DNA of 64,000 bases from Symsagittifera roscoffensis. Lineage: Eukaryota; Xenacoelomorpha; Acoela; Convolutidae. Location of the stretch: assembly GCF_963678635.1 (NCBI RefSeq), contig NC_087069.1, positions 32,325,710-32,389,709 of the forward strand, given 5' to 3'. The notes beneath the pieces were generated by a model. The model did not search any database, had not been told where the DNA came from, and worked only from the letters and a program-made list of their open reading frames with translations. The position numbers were made by a program, and so were the translations under genes. Positions 37,971 to 48,380 of the stretch are shown here, piece after piece (the stretch's first letter is position 1; each line of letters opens with the position of its first letter).

Positions 37971-38170
37971 NNNNNNNNNNNNNNNNNNNNNNNNNNNNNN
38001 NNNNNNNNNNNNNNNNNNNNNNNNNNNNNNNNNNNNNNNNNNNNNNNNNNNNNNNNNNNNNNNNNNNNNNNNNNNNNNNNNNNNNNNNNNNNNNNNNNNN
38101 NNNNNNNNNNNNNNNNNNNNNNNNNNNNNNNNNNNNNNNNNNNNNNNNNNNNNNNNNNNNNNNNNNNNNN
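37971..38170. other. 200-N assembly gap
   Basis: Exactly 200 N. It lies just upstream of the complete element's leader, so a 5' terminal repeat could be hidden or collapsed here. The round length suggests a placeholder. Confidence 0.99.
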
Positions 38171-38359
38171 TATTATATAAAACATGTTTGGAAAATATTT
38201 ATTGAAAATCAAAACAAGCATGACAATAAACTATTAGTAATCATAAATCATCCAATTGTCTCAGCTTCATCACCTAAAACATAACAGCAATCATAAACTC
38301 ACTAATATCATTAAAACACTAAATCTTTTTCTTAAACAAATTTAAACCATTTTAAACTT

Positions 38360-38470
38360 AAATTCAATTAATTTTCAAATCAGATCATCAAGGCTTATCC
38401 TTGGATCTTAATTCATTTTCTATTCAATTAAAATTTAAAACTTGATCATCAAGGCCTATCCTTGGATCAA
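38360..38470 (+). repeat. 61-bp direct repeat with hairpin
   Basis: A 25-base near-palindrome occurs twice, at 38,383-38,407 and 38,444-38,468. Each reads gatcatcaagg, then a five-base loop, then ccttggatc; the arms caagg and ccttg pair perfectly inside gatc ends. The flanking attcaatta words repeat too, giving a unit of 61 bases. It may be a structured RNA element or packaging signal in the leader; this is an inference. Confidence 0.8.
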
Positions 38471-38955
38471 AAAGAACAATTTTGTTCTCCCCCACCCACT
38501 TAGCTAGTGTCTAACGACCTCAAACGTCGATTCACTATCCAACCCTTTCAAAAAACCCAAGACTAATAGAAATTTTTCAACAAAACTAACCATTCAAATT
38601 AGGATAAACAGTGAAGAACTTCGGTTACTCATCCTTCACTTGAACCCTCCTCTTATCAAAACCCAGGATAAATCTTAGACTTAGTAAGTTTAAAATAGTA
38701 TCTAACGAACTACTCGCGTTCTAATTATACCTGAACCTTGTGGATCGATTTACTATTCTCCAACCCTTGAACACAATCACTACCCCTAAGTAAGATTAAG
38801 TAAGTTAACACCTTAGCTTATACTAGCCACGAGAAAGTAAAAAATCATTCTTCGGAATCGATGTACTTTTCTCTCCAACCCTGAACAAATAGACCCAGGT
38901 TAAGCTAACCAAAAAATCGTAAGGACTAACAGTCTAAGAAATAGAAATCATCTAA
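38471..38955 (+). other. Element leader with TCGA/CCAACCCT motif repeats
   Basis: Untranslated leader conserved in the minus-strand copies at 17.4-18.2 and 21.6-22.4 kb. A motif of tcga followed by act, then ccaaccct occurs three times, starting at 38,527, 38,745 and 38,858. A primer-binding site could not be assigned by eye. Confidence 0.55.
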
Positions 38956-39348
38956 CAACTTTTTGCATCCGTCATCCTAAACGTTGGATACATTAGAACA
39001 AAACGACAAACACTAAAAAGAAAAATAATAACTAAACAAAAACAAATAACACGAAAAAGATTTTCCAAAACTAGAAACGCATTTTCAGAATCAGAAGCCA
39101 GCAATTTAGACGAATTTTATAAATTAAAAGAATCAATTGATAAAAATTGTCCCATTCACGATCAATTATATTTTTCCGACTCAGAAACAACTTCAAATTC
39201 ATCAAAAAGAGTAAAAAGACGAATAAAAAAGCAATATAAACACAAACCAGTACACTTATATAACTGGAATCAACCAATTAGACACATCGATAATTACCTA
39301 CTAACAGTCATTAAACGAAAAAATGAGCCAAACACACACTCCAAGTGA
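38956..39348 (+). CDS. ORF0: conserved ATG-less frame overlapping gag start
   Basis: An open frame of 130 codons from just after a stop at 38,953 to a TGA at 39,346. It overlaps the gag ATG (39,323) by 26 bases in another frame. It has no ATG, so translation would need splicing, a non-AUG start or frameshifting into Gag. The product would be basic, with an acidic-serine patch (FSDSETTSNSS), then KRVKRRIKK, then LYNWNQPIRHID near the end. The minus-strand leaders at 17.05-17.4 and 21.3-21.6 kb encode the same blocks in the same register, including the overlap with the gag ATG, although the nucleotide sequence has diverged. No known domain. I infer coding from this protein-level conservation. 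Confidence 0.5.
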   Translation, partial: QLFASVILNVGYIRTKRQTLKRKIITKQKQITRKRFSKTRNAFSESEASNLDEFYKLKESIDKNCPIHDQLYFSDSETTSNSSKRVKRRIKKQYKHKPVHLYNWNQPIRHIDNYLLTVIKRKNEPNTHSK

Positions 39349-42300
39349 AGATAGTCCAGATGATGACAATATCTACCCCTTCCTCGTAGATGCACCCACT
39401 GATAGAGGACAGCATATACTTTGCAAGAATTTACTACTAAATTTATTTGAACCCGGAATCAGCCCATGTAAAACAGAGTCCCCAGATGTAAAAATCAAAA
39501 GACAAATTATTGATCACTATCTGAAAGATATATGTAATTTGACACAACAATACGGAATCTACACCATAGAATTCACCTCACCAAACCCGAATCACCGCAA
39601 ATATGTAATTCAAACAGACGACCTTGATTTAGAATTTTCAAAAGTATTCTCAGAATACATAAAAAGCATACAATATCATAACTCACAAAGAGCAAACTCC
39701 ATATTCACTAATGAAGTTTTTGCCATAATATATAGTTATATCTCAATATTAGAGAACGAAATTGCAACCCCAAGTGTCTCACCGACAGATACATCCAAAC
39801 ATATAAAGGTACGACATGAAATCACACTGTTTTCAACTTTTCTACATATAATTAAAGAAAATTTCACCAAAGATGATGTTTCACAACATACAAAACATGA
39901 CTTACAAAAAATTTTGGCATGGTTTATAATAGATTATTTCACACATAATATAGATTTAATTTCACAAGCAAGAAAAAATTTCAGATCTCAAAATTCAAAC
40001 GATGATACCGCCATCACAGAACAGTCAGACTACGTTTGGGACCCCGAATGGTCTCATTATGCATTTATAAATATCCCACAATCAATTGCAAGCCAAGCAA
40101 TAAGTACAATATCTTATATAAGAGATTATGTAAGAGTAATACCACTGACCATTGATGCAACACCATTAAACTACAATACATTTTTACCTGATACTCGAAA
40201 TAACAGTTTAAATTCGACCGTCATACACAATGAAAACCTTAATGGAACTAGAAATCTCACTCAACAAGATATTCAGGCACCATCACACTTCATAAATGAA
40301 GAAATGGTCCAAACAACAACAACTACACAACAAAGTATTTCACCAATACGTCCAAATTTAACAACACCAAGAAATACAAACACTTCGCTAGCACAGGTAA
40401 CCTTACAATCAACCGTTCAACCTTCGGTTGTTCCAAAATATTCACAAATGGATTACCAAACATATAGACCCATGACAATACCGTCAAAAACACGCAGAAC
40501 ATTCACAAGAAACAATTTTGCGGAACATAATTATAATTATACACATTCATCAAAAACAAACTATCCTCCACGAAATAATAATAATAATAATCAAATCAGA
40601 TCTCGATATTGGAATAATCCAATGGCAACAAACAATTCAGTAAATTTTCAAGCTAATCCACATCCTCCACAGGATCATAGTGAAAATTACCCATTCTTTC
40701 AACAGAATAAAAATAAAAAACAAGCACCTCATCAAACGGATTACCTATCCTCTGATGATGATCATTTACAACCAGATATATTTGCACCATATACCCAAGA
40801 ATATCGCGGACAAGGAATGCAGAAACCATATACACATCATAGAAATTTTTCTCCACACCAGATAGATACACAAAATCAACAACCAATACAAATGCAAAAC
40901 CCAATTAATACACAATCTTTTCAACCAATTCAGCCACAAAACCCAATGATTACACACTCGTATCAACCAACACAAATGCAAAATGAAATACCACTTCCAT
41001 ATTATCTTCAACAACACGAAATAACAAAAAATCAACTTTCTAAATTTTCACAAATGCCAAATGCAGCAGAATCATTACAAATGACAATGAATCCATACCT
41101 TATGGGTGGATCATCAATAACATCAAACAAACCATTTATGGTATTCACAGGAACAGACCCTGAATATTCTGTAGAAGATTATTTAAATGCAGTAACAGCA
41201 AATTTAATTTTAAATATAGGACCTGAACCAATTAATACGCCACTACATCAAAACTGGATACATCGACGCACAGCGTTGATACAGACAACCTTAGACGGCG
41301 CAGCCCAAAAATGGTTTTCAGTATTGCCTATAGAATTAAAATCAAATTGGAAGAGATTTACTCAAGAATTTTCAAAAATGTTTGACTCCGAAAGAAACAA
41401 ACAACAACAAAGAGTTTTATGTAATGAAATTCGCAGATTACCAAAAGAAACCATCAAACAATTAGCAGTACGTATCGAAACACTAGTTCGAAAAGCATAT
41501 TCATTAAATACACACGACTATAAAAACACAAAAAAGACAGAAATCTTAATGATGACCTTAACACCTCAATTAAGAAAAATAGCAATAAAAAAGAGAGCAT
41601 CCCATCCCTCCTCAATTCGAGAGCCCGATTTAGATTTTCGAAAACTAGTAGATAAACTAGAGCAAGCGGAAATCACAATGAAACTTGAAGAAACAGAAAA
41701 TCTGAAATTACAATATGTTAATCGAATTGAAACAAATACCACAAATATCAATATTATACAGGAATCAGATACAGACCTCGTTGAAAAAATCACTGAAATA
41801 CTCAATATTTATGAAAAACACCCAAACTTTAAAGGCAAACCATCTTTCAAAAAATGGTGTAATTATTGCCGACGATACGGACATAGTATTTCTGAATGTA
41901 GACAAAAACAACAGGACAATCAAAACAAACCTCAAAAATATAAAGAACCGAATAAATCATTCTATCAATACATGAAAAAAGATCAAAATCTACCGAACAA
42001 AAATGTATACAGCAACAACAGTTCAGGAAAACCACTTCCGAACAATACCAATTACACGAGAACTCAATCACCATATAACTCAAGTTATAGAGGAAGATCA
42101 CCAGAACGAAGAAATACACAAAATTCGTCACAAAATCATTACAATAGACCAAATAGTCGAAATAACTACTCCAGATCAAATTCAAATACAACACAATTTG
42201 TTTCTAGATCTAATTCCCAATCAAGAAATAATTACTATTCAAACAATCAATCACGAAACTCATCATACAATAGAAATAGAAACTACTCCAATAATCGAAA

Positions 42301-43192
42301 TAGAAGTTTTTCAAACAACCGAAACCAGAATTACCCGAACAATCGATCAAGGAATAACTCATATAATAGATCAAACTATAACAGACCAAACAATAATTAT
42401 CAAAACAGATCACGAAATAATTCACAAAATCGACATTCAAGTTATAATAATCGTTATAGAAATTATTCCCAATCACCACACAGGAATAATAACCATTATA
42501 ATAATTCTAATAATCGCCACAGAAGTAGTACACCTAAACATCAAAGAAATATAAATCAAGTACAATCAAATCCAGAAACAACATCAGACCCCCCAGGTAT
42601 TGATGACACAGGAAATAACGAACTACAACTAAATCAAATAAACTGTGAATCATCAGATTCAGAAAGTGATACAGAAAACACTATCTCCATAAATATGATA
42701 GCAGTCAAAAATGACTACGAACCTATTATATATGAACAACCTTTTTCATCACAAATATATGAAAATCAATTAGAACTCCTTCACAATTATTATATTGAAC
42801 CCATCCATTCCACACAAACGGCACAAGAAACTAACGAAATCAACACTACAAACCAATCCAATGAAAAAGACAAAACAAAATGCTTGAATACAAATCACAT
42901 CTATCAAAATATACAAAAAGAACAACCTAAAGAAAAAATTTGGACAATACCATTTCTTTTAGAAAGTCCAAGAAGCAAAGAATTTCAACCACCAGATCTT
43001 GAAATTGATTTTTTAATTGATTCAGGAGCAGAATCAAACATAATAAACATTCCCACATGGAATGAGATAAAATCACTACACCCAAAACTAACGCCCCTTG
43101 AAACATCCAGTAAACTAGCAACAGCACAAGGATCAACATTAGTAAACTATGGAAAAATTCAATTATTTCTTCTCCCCACAAGAGCAAAATAA
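39323..43192 (+). CDS. gag: Gag-protease polyprotein
   Basis: 1,289 codons, structural polyprotein with the start of the protease at its end. Residues 1-250 form an N-terminal domain of unknown fold shared with the decayed copies. Residues about 270-600 are Gln/Asn/Pro-rich. Residues about 605-800 resemble the retrotransposon capsid domain (FTGTDPEY start, ALIQTTLDGAAQKWF). A zinc knuckle C846-x2-C849-x4-H854-x4-C859 binds nucleic acid. Residues about 900-1,090 are rich in Asn, Arg and Ser. The aspartic protease active site is D1233-S-G-A. The ATG is the first after an in-frame stop at 39,302. The frame ends at 43,192 within the protease, whose second half lies in the next frame. Gag proteins of this class are usually a third to half this length. 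Confidence 0.9.
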   Translation: MSQTHTPSEDSPDDDNIYPFLVDAPTDRGQHILCKNLLLNLFEPGISPCKTESPDVKIKRQIIDHYLKDICNLTQQYGIYTIEFTSPNPNHRKYVIQTDDLDLEFSKVFSEYIKSIQYHNSQRANSIFTNEVFAIIYSYISILENEIATPSVSPTDTSKHIKVRHEITLFSTFLHIIKENFTKDDVSQHTKHDLQKILAWFIIDYFTHNIDLISQARKNFRSQNSNDDTAITEQSDYVWDPEWSHYAFINIPQSIASQAISTISYIRDYVRVIPLTIDATPLNYNTFLPDTRNNSLNSTVIHNENLNGTRNLTQQDIQAPSHFINEEMVQTTTTTQQSISPIRPNLTTPRNTNTSLAQVTLQSTVQPSVVPKYSQMDYQTYRPMTIPSKTRRTFTRNNFAEHNYNYTHSSKTNYPPRNNNNNNQIRSRYWNNPMATNNSVNFQANPHPPQDHSENYPFFQQNKNKKQAPHQTDYLSSDDDHLQPDIFAPYTQEYRGQGMQKPYTHHRNFSPHQIDTQNQQPIQMQNPINTQSFQPIQPQNPMITHSYQPTQMQNEIPLPYYLQQHEITKNQLSKFSQMPNAAESLQMTMNPYLMGGSSITSNKPFMVFTGTDPEYSVEDYLNAVTANLILNIGPEPINTPLHQNWIHRRTALIQTTLDGAAQKWFSVLPIELKSNWKRFTQEFSKMFDSERNKQQQRVLCNEIRRLPKETIKQLAVRIETLVRKAYSLNTHDYKNTKKTEILMMTLTPQLRKIAIKKRASHPSSIREPDLDFRKLVDKLEQAEITMKLEETENLKLQYVNRIETNTTNINIIQESDTDLVEKITEILNIYEKHPNFKGKPSFKKWCNYCRRYGHSISECRQKQQDNQNKPQKYKEPNKSFYQYMKKDQNLPNKNVYSNNSSGKPLPNNTNYTRTQSPYNSSYRGRSPERRNTQNSSQNHYNRPNSRNNYSRSNSNTTQFVSRSNSQSRNNYYSNNQSRNSSYNRNRNYSNNRNRSFSNNRNQNYPNNRSRNNSYNRSNYNRPNNNYQNRSRNNSQNRHSSYNNRYRNYSQSPHRNNNHYNNSNNRHRSSTPKHQRNINQVQSNPETTSDPPGIDDTGNNELQLNQINCESSDSESDTENTISINMIAVKNDYEPIIYEQPFSSQIYENQLELLHNYYIEPIHSTQTAQETNEINTTNQSNEKDKTKCLNTNHIYQNIQKEQPKEKIWTIPFLLESPRSKEFQPPDLEIDFLIDSGAESNIINIPTWNEIKSLHPKLTPLETSSKLATAQGSTLVNYGKIQLFLLPTRAK

Positions 43193-44387
43193 AATTTTAA
43201 ATAAACCATTTAAACAAATATTCCATATCACGGATATTAAACACAATATTATTGGAATACCATTTATCTCTAAATATATACCAACAATCAACATTTTGAA
43301 TAGTAAAATACTAATCAAAGATAAATACACAAAAACAAAAGACACATCCCTAACATTTTTTCAAAGATTAAATAAACAACCACCATTCTTTTCAAAATTT
43401 TATCCGATATATAATCAACAAAGAAAACACCTGAAACCACTATCAGGAAACATATATAATTTTTCAATAAAACAAGTCCACCAATATGATAAAAAACAAA
43501 ACAAACAACAACTCTATATGTCAGATTTTGAATTCAAACCTATCCATAAGTTTTTCAAAATCACAATTTCATCCATAAAATATTTGAAAAACTCGAATTC
43601 AGATATTATTTCTCTACATGTATACAACAATACACCCTATCAAGTAACATTACCTTTAGGATTTTTAGGCTATTGCGAAACCAACGCTACGATATCACCA
43701 ATACATGAAAAAGCATACCGCGTAAATAAAATACTCCAATTATTAGATATTTGTCAATCTACAATTCTTAATGAAGAATTATCCATAAATAATATAATAA
43801 GTAATGAAAAAAGAAATACAGATTATTTCACAAAAACTCCATATTTCAAACCTACATTCAACATAAGTAACTACACAGAGACTCAACAGAAGTTTTTAAC
43901 AATGTTTAACTTTCAACATTCACAAATAACACAAGACGAATTTGATAAATTAGCCAAACAGCTAATAAAATATTCATCAGTCTATGCAACATCTAAATTT
44001 GATGTTGGCAAAATCAGTTCATCACTACATCTCCCATTAAAACCTGACGCAGTTTTCAAAAAACAAAGAGCAAGTAAAGTACCAATTCATTTACACGATA
44101 AAGTGAACAGATTACTTGATATTTTAGAACAATACAATATAATCTCACCGGTAAACAAAGAAGAACAACCAAAAGGTAATACATTTATCAACCCTGTTAT
44201 CATCCTAGCAAAAGGAGAATCATTAAAAATAGTTCTAGACGCTAGATACCTTAATTCACTAATAGACGAATCAAAATGCAATTGGCCTATTGAACCAATA
44301 CAAGTTATTTTAACAAAAATAAACGGAAAATACTTTACAACCGCAGATATGAATAGTGCATATAATCAAATGCCACTAGATGAATAA
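43149..44387 (+). CDS. pol: Pol first part: protease end, linker, RT fingers
   Basis: Open frame of 412 codons in the +1 frame relative to gag, overlapping it by 44 bases. Residues 34-40 (IIGIPFI) are the C-terminal hallmark of the aspartic protease whose active site lies in the gag frame, so the enzyme is split between frames. A long linker (about 45-310) follows. RT begins near residue 315, with VLDARYLNS near 363 and motif A, TADMNSAY, with Asp at about residue 400. A TAA at 44,385-44,387 ends the frame in the middle of RT, while similarity continues in the same frame after it. The minus-strand copy at 13.6 kb reads through the gag/pol junction without a frame change, so the break here is probably a lesion. 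Confidence 0.85.
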   Translation: MEKFNYFFSPQEQNKILNKPFKQIFHITDIKHNIIGIPFISKYIPTINILNSKILIKDKYTKTKDTSLTFFQRLNKQPPFFSKFYPIYNQQRKHLKPLSGNIYNFSIKQVHQYDKKQNKQQLYMSDFEFKPIHKFFKITISSIKYLKNSNSDIISLHVYNNTPYQVTLPLGFLGYCETNATISPIHEKAYRVNKILQLLDICQSTILNEELSINNIISNEKRNTDYFTKTPYFKPTFNISNYTETQQKFLTMFNFQHSQITQDEFDKLAKQLIKYSSVYATSKFDVGKISSSLHLPLKPDAVFKKQRASKVPIHLHDKVNRLLDILEQYNIISPVNKEEQPKGNTFINPVIILAKGESLKIVLDARYLNSLIDESKCNWPIEPIQVILTKINGKYFTTADMNSAYNQMPLDE

Positions 44388-47300
44388 TCGCGACGCTTAA
44401 CACAATTTGTTATTGGAAATCAGCAATATGAATTCAACCGCCTATTCTATGGAATATCCATAGGACCAGCAGCATTTTCAGCTTTTATGAGCAAAATTTT
44501 TAGACCACTAATACTCAAGAAAAACGCAATCACTTATTTAAACGATGTTTTTATGCAATCACAGACAAAAGAAGAAATGTTTAAAGTTTTAGAACATTAT
44601 CACAAAATACTTCAGAACAAAAATCTGAAGGCCGCCCCCGATAAATCACACTTCTTTTTAACACGAGTTAAATTCTTAGGACACAATATAGAAAGAAAAA
44701 CAATCACTCCATTAAAATTACGCATTGATGCTATTCAAAAGCTCCAACCACCAACAAACAAAAAGAAAATCCAAGAATTCCTTGGAATGTTAAATTTTTT
44801 AAGCAAATATGTCTATAAAATGCAATTATACCTAAGACCATTCTATAATATACTTAGACAACAAAATAATTTTGAATGGAACACAGAACATCAAACACGA
44901 TTTGAAGAAATTAAAAAACTCCTAACTGAACAAATTTTGAATACAATCCCAGATCCAAATCAACCATTCTATGCAATGTGCGATGCTTCGAATTTTGGCA
45001 TCGGCGCAGCATTATTACAATCACACAATGGTACAAACAAAATGAACCTTATATCAGCAAATTCTCGACTATTCACTCAAGCAGAGCTACGACTCTCAAC
45101 TCTAATGAGAGAATGTACAGCTATAATATATACACTAACAGAATATGAATTTCTGATACTTGGATCAAAACATCCAACAGTTCTATTCACAGATCACAAA
45201 CCAATCATTTTTCTCTTTACACAAAAATCTAATCCAAATCACCGAGTTTATAGATTTCAACTAATTCTAATGAAATTCCCAAACTTACATATAGTTTGGA
45301 CAGCAGGAAAGAATCTTGCATTACCAGACACTTTAAGTCGAAATACACCACCTGAATTACTTACACGTAAAACTACAGTTGAAATACCCAAAAATATAAA
45401 ATTCTACCTTGCAGAAAACGAAACATCACCCCGACTAGAATGCAAATATGCATTAAAAACTGACGTTGAACAATCACAGATAAACAATTTACAACACTTT
45501 CCACTTTATTTAGATTGCCAAAATAACCACTACGAAGTTGATCTACTAGGAACATCAACTTTCAAACCAATCCCATACTCACAATGGATAAAAAATAACA
45601 CCCATCAAAAAAGAGTAAAACAACACCCGCATAAAAAAGACCTTTTTCCATTAATTGAAAAAGAAAATCTAACTGATAAAATAAATTTATCAGGACCACA
45701 AACAAACGATTCAAAATACACAATAAACCAAGTTTTTGACCTCCATGACCCACTTGATACAATTCCTTTATCTAAATTAGAAATAGAAAACATTTTTCTC
45801 CCCCCAACAGATAAAAATACAATTAATACTTTGAAACAATATCAAAATCTTGACCCAGTAATTAGACAACTAAAATCATGGCACAAATATAAAACTAAAC
45901 CCGTCAAGGCAGATACAACTATTTTAGGAAATAAAACACTCCTCCGATACTTTCGAAAATTTAATAATACAACAATTAATGAAAACACAGATCTTCTAGA
46001 ATACCAATTAAATGAATCTACAGTTCCCTGTCTCCCTCTAAGTATGATTCTTATAGCTTTTAATATTTCACATACACAAAACATTAAAGGACACTCTGGA
46101 TCAGAGAAAACATATTCAAATTTCATACAAAACTTTTATTTTCCAAATGCACCAATTTGGATAAAAGTACTATGCAATGATTGTATAGTATGTCAGCTAA
46201 AAAAACCTTATCCAAATCAAAAACAAATAGCTCAAAAACAAGATTTTAAAGGACAAAGTTTGTACTTTAACCACCGTATAAAAGGACCAATTTCACCCTC
46301 ATCCGAAGGAAACTCCTACATTATGGTAATTGTTGACGCGTTTACACATTATGTAGCACTTAACCCAGTACCACATTGTAACGCTTATTATGCTTACACA
46401 ACACTATATGAACACTGGATAGCCAAATTCGGACTACCAGAAATTCTAGTTACAGATAACGGTACAGAATTCATAAATAATGAAATTATCACACTATGTC
46501 ATCTATATAACATCAAACACAAACCACGTACATCTCACGCACCTTGGACAAACGGCTTAGTCGAAGGTATGAACCGTTCACTACAAGAATATCTTAGATG
46601 TATCATCAATGGAAATGATACAAGATATACCGAATGGTCAGCAGATGTAAAACTATTTCCCTTAGCATATAACTCACAAATCACGACAACTCTAGGAATG
46701 TCACTATATGAAATGGTTTTTAATCAAAAGCCACGCAAACCGATTATGTTTACAGCAAACTCTCATAAAAATGCACAAAGTTATTGTCAACCGAATAAAG
46801 ACTCTATTTGTTATAATCTACCCCTACACACACACGATGAAGATCATTTTCATCACCCACAAATTCTTAAATTAGCCTCCGGTACACACACCGAATGGAT
46901 TTTAAACAGAGATAGAAAACACAATGAAATTTACCAAAAAGTAACAAAAAAGTTGTTACAAAGACAAAACATTAATGAACAAATAAATTCACGCTTTACA
47001 CCAGCATCCGATTTAAAAATTGGAACATTTGTTTTAATACCCAATTTTAATACTCAAAAAGGAATTTCTAAAAAATTACAACCCCTTCGTAAAGGACCAT
47101 ACCAAATAATTGCCAAACCCACTGATGTCACATATAAAATCACCGACTCAGACAAAAAAGAAATTGTTCAACACCGAAACAACCTATTACCTTATTACCC
47201 AAAAGAATACGCACTACGCGAACTAACTCAATTATATTCTTTCACAGGTTTAAAAGTTATTCAAAATACCCCACCACATACGGAAAATAAAACAAAAGAA

Positions 47301-47558
47301 CAACATGACATTCATCTCGAAAATCAAAATAAAAAATCAATTACAACGAAAAACAATACAAAAAAGCTAGATCAAAATACACCTCAAAAAGAAAGAAAAA
47401 ATAGAAAAATGACTGAAAAAATAATACCCCAAGAACTAATCGACAAATCAGAACATAGAGAGTCATCACGACTTAGAAATCAACCACGTAAAAACTATAA
47501 AACATTCATTACACAATCTAAAATATTAAAGAAAGTCGAATTTCAAAAACAGCTTTAA
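44388..47558 (+). CDS. pol: Pol second part: RT palm, RNase H, integrase
   Basis: Continues the pol frame after the stop at 44,385; the first ATG is at 44,487 (1,023 codons). Numbering from that ATG: RT catalytic motif at residues 17-20 reads Y-L-N-D, with Asn replacing the first catalytic Asp. Next is the RT thumb and connection (QEFLGMLNFLSKY near 96-108). RNase H has D166 (CDAS), E209 (RECTAI) and D236 (TDHKP). Integrase has a zinc-binding part with H529, H536, C566 and C569, and a catalytic D617, D657, E693 with the D-35-E spacing typical of retroviral integrases. After residue about 850 comes a basic, Lys/Gln-rich tail of some 130 residues. As it stands the RT would be expected to be inactive. 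Confidence 0.9.
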   Translation, partial: SRRLTQFVIGNQQYEFNRLFYGISIGPAAFSAFMSKIFRPLILKKNAITYLNDVFMQSQTKEEMFKVLEHYHKILQNKNLKAAPDKSHFFLTRVKFLGHNIERKTITPLKLRIDAIQKLQPPTNKKKIQEFLGMLNFLSKYVYKMQLYLRPFYNILRQQNNFEWNTEHQTRFEEIKKLLTEQILNTIPDPNQPFYAMCDASNFGIGAALLQSHNGTNKMNLISANSRLFTQAELRLSTLMRECTAIIYTLTEYEFLILGSKHPTVLFTDHKPIIFLFTQKSNPNHRVYRFQLILMKFPNLHIVWTAGKNLALPDTLSRNTPPELLTRKTTVEIPKNIKFYLAENETSPRLECKYALKTDVEQSQINNLQHFPLYLDCQNNHYEVDLLGTSTFKPIPYSQWIKNNTHQKRVKQHPHKKDLFPLIEKENLTDKINLSGPQTNDSKYTINQVFDLHDPLDTIPLSKLEIENIFLPPTDKNTINTLKQYQNLDPVIRQLKSWHKYKTKPVKADTTILGNKTLLRYFRKFNNTTINENTDLLEYQLNESTVPCLPLSMILIAFNISHTQNIKGHSGSEKTYSNFIQNFYFPNAPIWIKVLCNDCIVCQLKKPYPNQKQIAQKQDFKGQSLYFNHRIKGPISPSSEGNSYIMVIVDAFTHYVALNPVPHCNAYYAYTTLYEHWIAKFGLPEILVTDNGTEFINNEIITLCHLYNIKHKPRTSHAPWTNGLVEGMNRSLQEYLRCIINGNDTRYTEWSADVKLFPLAYNSQITTTLGMSLYEMVFNQKPRKPIMFTANSHKNAQSYCQPNKDSICYNLPLHTHDEDHFHHPQILKLASGTHTEWILNRDRKHNEIYQKVTKKLLQRQNINEQINSRFTPASDLKIGTFVLIPNFNTQKGISKKLQPLRKGPYQIIAKPTDVTYKITDSDKKEIVQHRNNLLPYYPKEYALRELTQLYSFTGLKVIQNTPPHTENKTKEQHDIHLENQNKKSITTKNNTKKLDQNTPQKERKNRKMTEKIIPQELIDKSEHRESSRLRNQPRKNYKTFITQSKILKKVEFQKQL

Positions 47559-48380
47559 TTTTATATTCCATAACTTTTGCACCTCTGAAATATTTTGAAA
47601 CTTTCATTTTTCAAAATAACATGCTGACAAACAAGCAACGATTCTAGTTCATAATTAGCCAATAGGATTCATACAATCCGTCACCTTCTCTAACTCTAAC
47701 ACAGATCAACTAGACGAACGATATTAAACTCCAGGCATATCTATAACTATAACTTTGCGACCTCCAGGTCAAAAATAAGCAAACCACTCCAACTTGACAA
47801 CTAAAATAAATATCACCATAATATCATAACCCTCCCTTATCTAATAACCCAAAGATCAACAATATTTCCCCAACTCCGATCTCAAATACCCTCCTAACAA
47901 ATATGTTAAATTAGCCTAAAGTAAAAGAACGACCATTTTAATTAGCCTAAAGTATAAAAATCTCAAAAATACCCCAGATCATTTGACAAATGAAAATAAA
48001 GACAAAGAAGACCTCCCGATCACCATAAAATTTGCCCCCAACAATTTTTCACAAAACTCGACCCACTTGTCAAAAAACCAATAAATAATTCGACCACACT
48101 TGAAAATTGCCTCAAACAACAAAAAATATTCGATCGAGAAGCCATTTCTTAAATGCTCTTCTCTCGACCAGTTACCATAATTCTAAACATTCTCGCAAAC
48201 TTTTTCACAATATTTAAACCTTTCATCATATTTCTTTTTGATACCTTTGAATCTTTTGTAATAATCTTAATCATTTTTTGCAATATTTTCTTTAATTTTC
48301 TATTCCATATTTGAACTATACCTCCAGCTTTCAAAAGCTATTGACTATATCCACAGGTACGATTCACAAAACTTATCTAA
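47559..48380 (+). other. Spacer between pol and ORF X
   Basis: No ORF of note and stops in all frames. It may hold a splice acceptor for the downstream genes: tatccacag at about 48,349-48,357 is a possible site, just before the first ATG of ORF X (48,381), but its pyrimidine tract is poor. Confidence 0.3.

Noticed and set aside
42003-42554. 183-codon open frame inside gag in another frame
   Set aside because: It shadows the Asn/Arg/Ser-rich, repeat-like segment of Gag. The Ile/His/Thr-rich product is a direct result of reading aat/cga-type codons out of frame.
44385-44387. Stop-codon readthrough as a regulated Pol expression mechanism
   Set aside because: The stop lies inside the RT domain rather than between gag and pol, and other lesions sit nearby; a disabling mutation is simpler.
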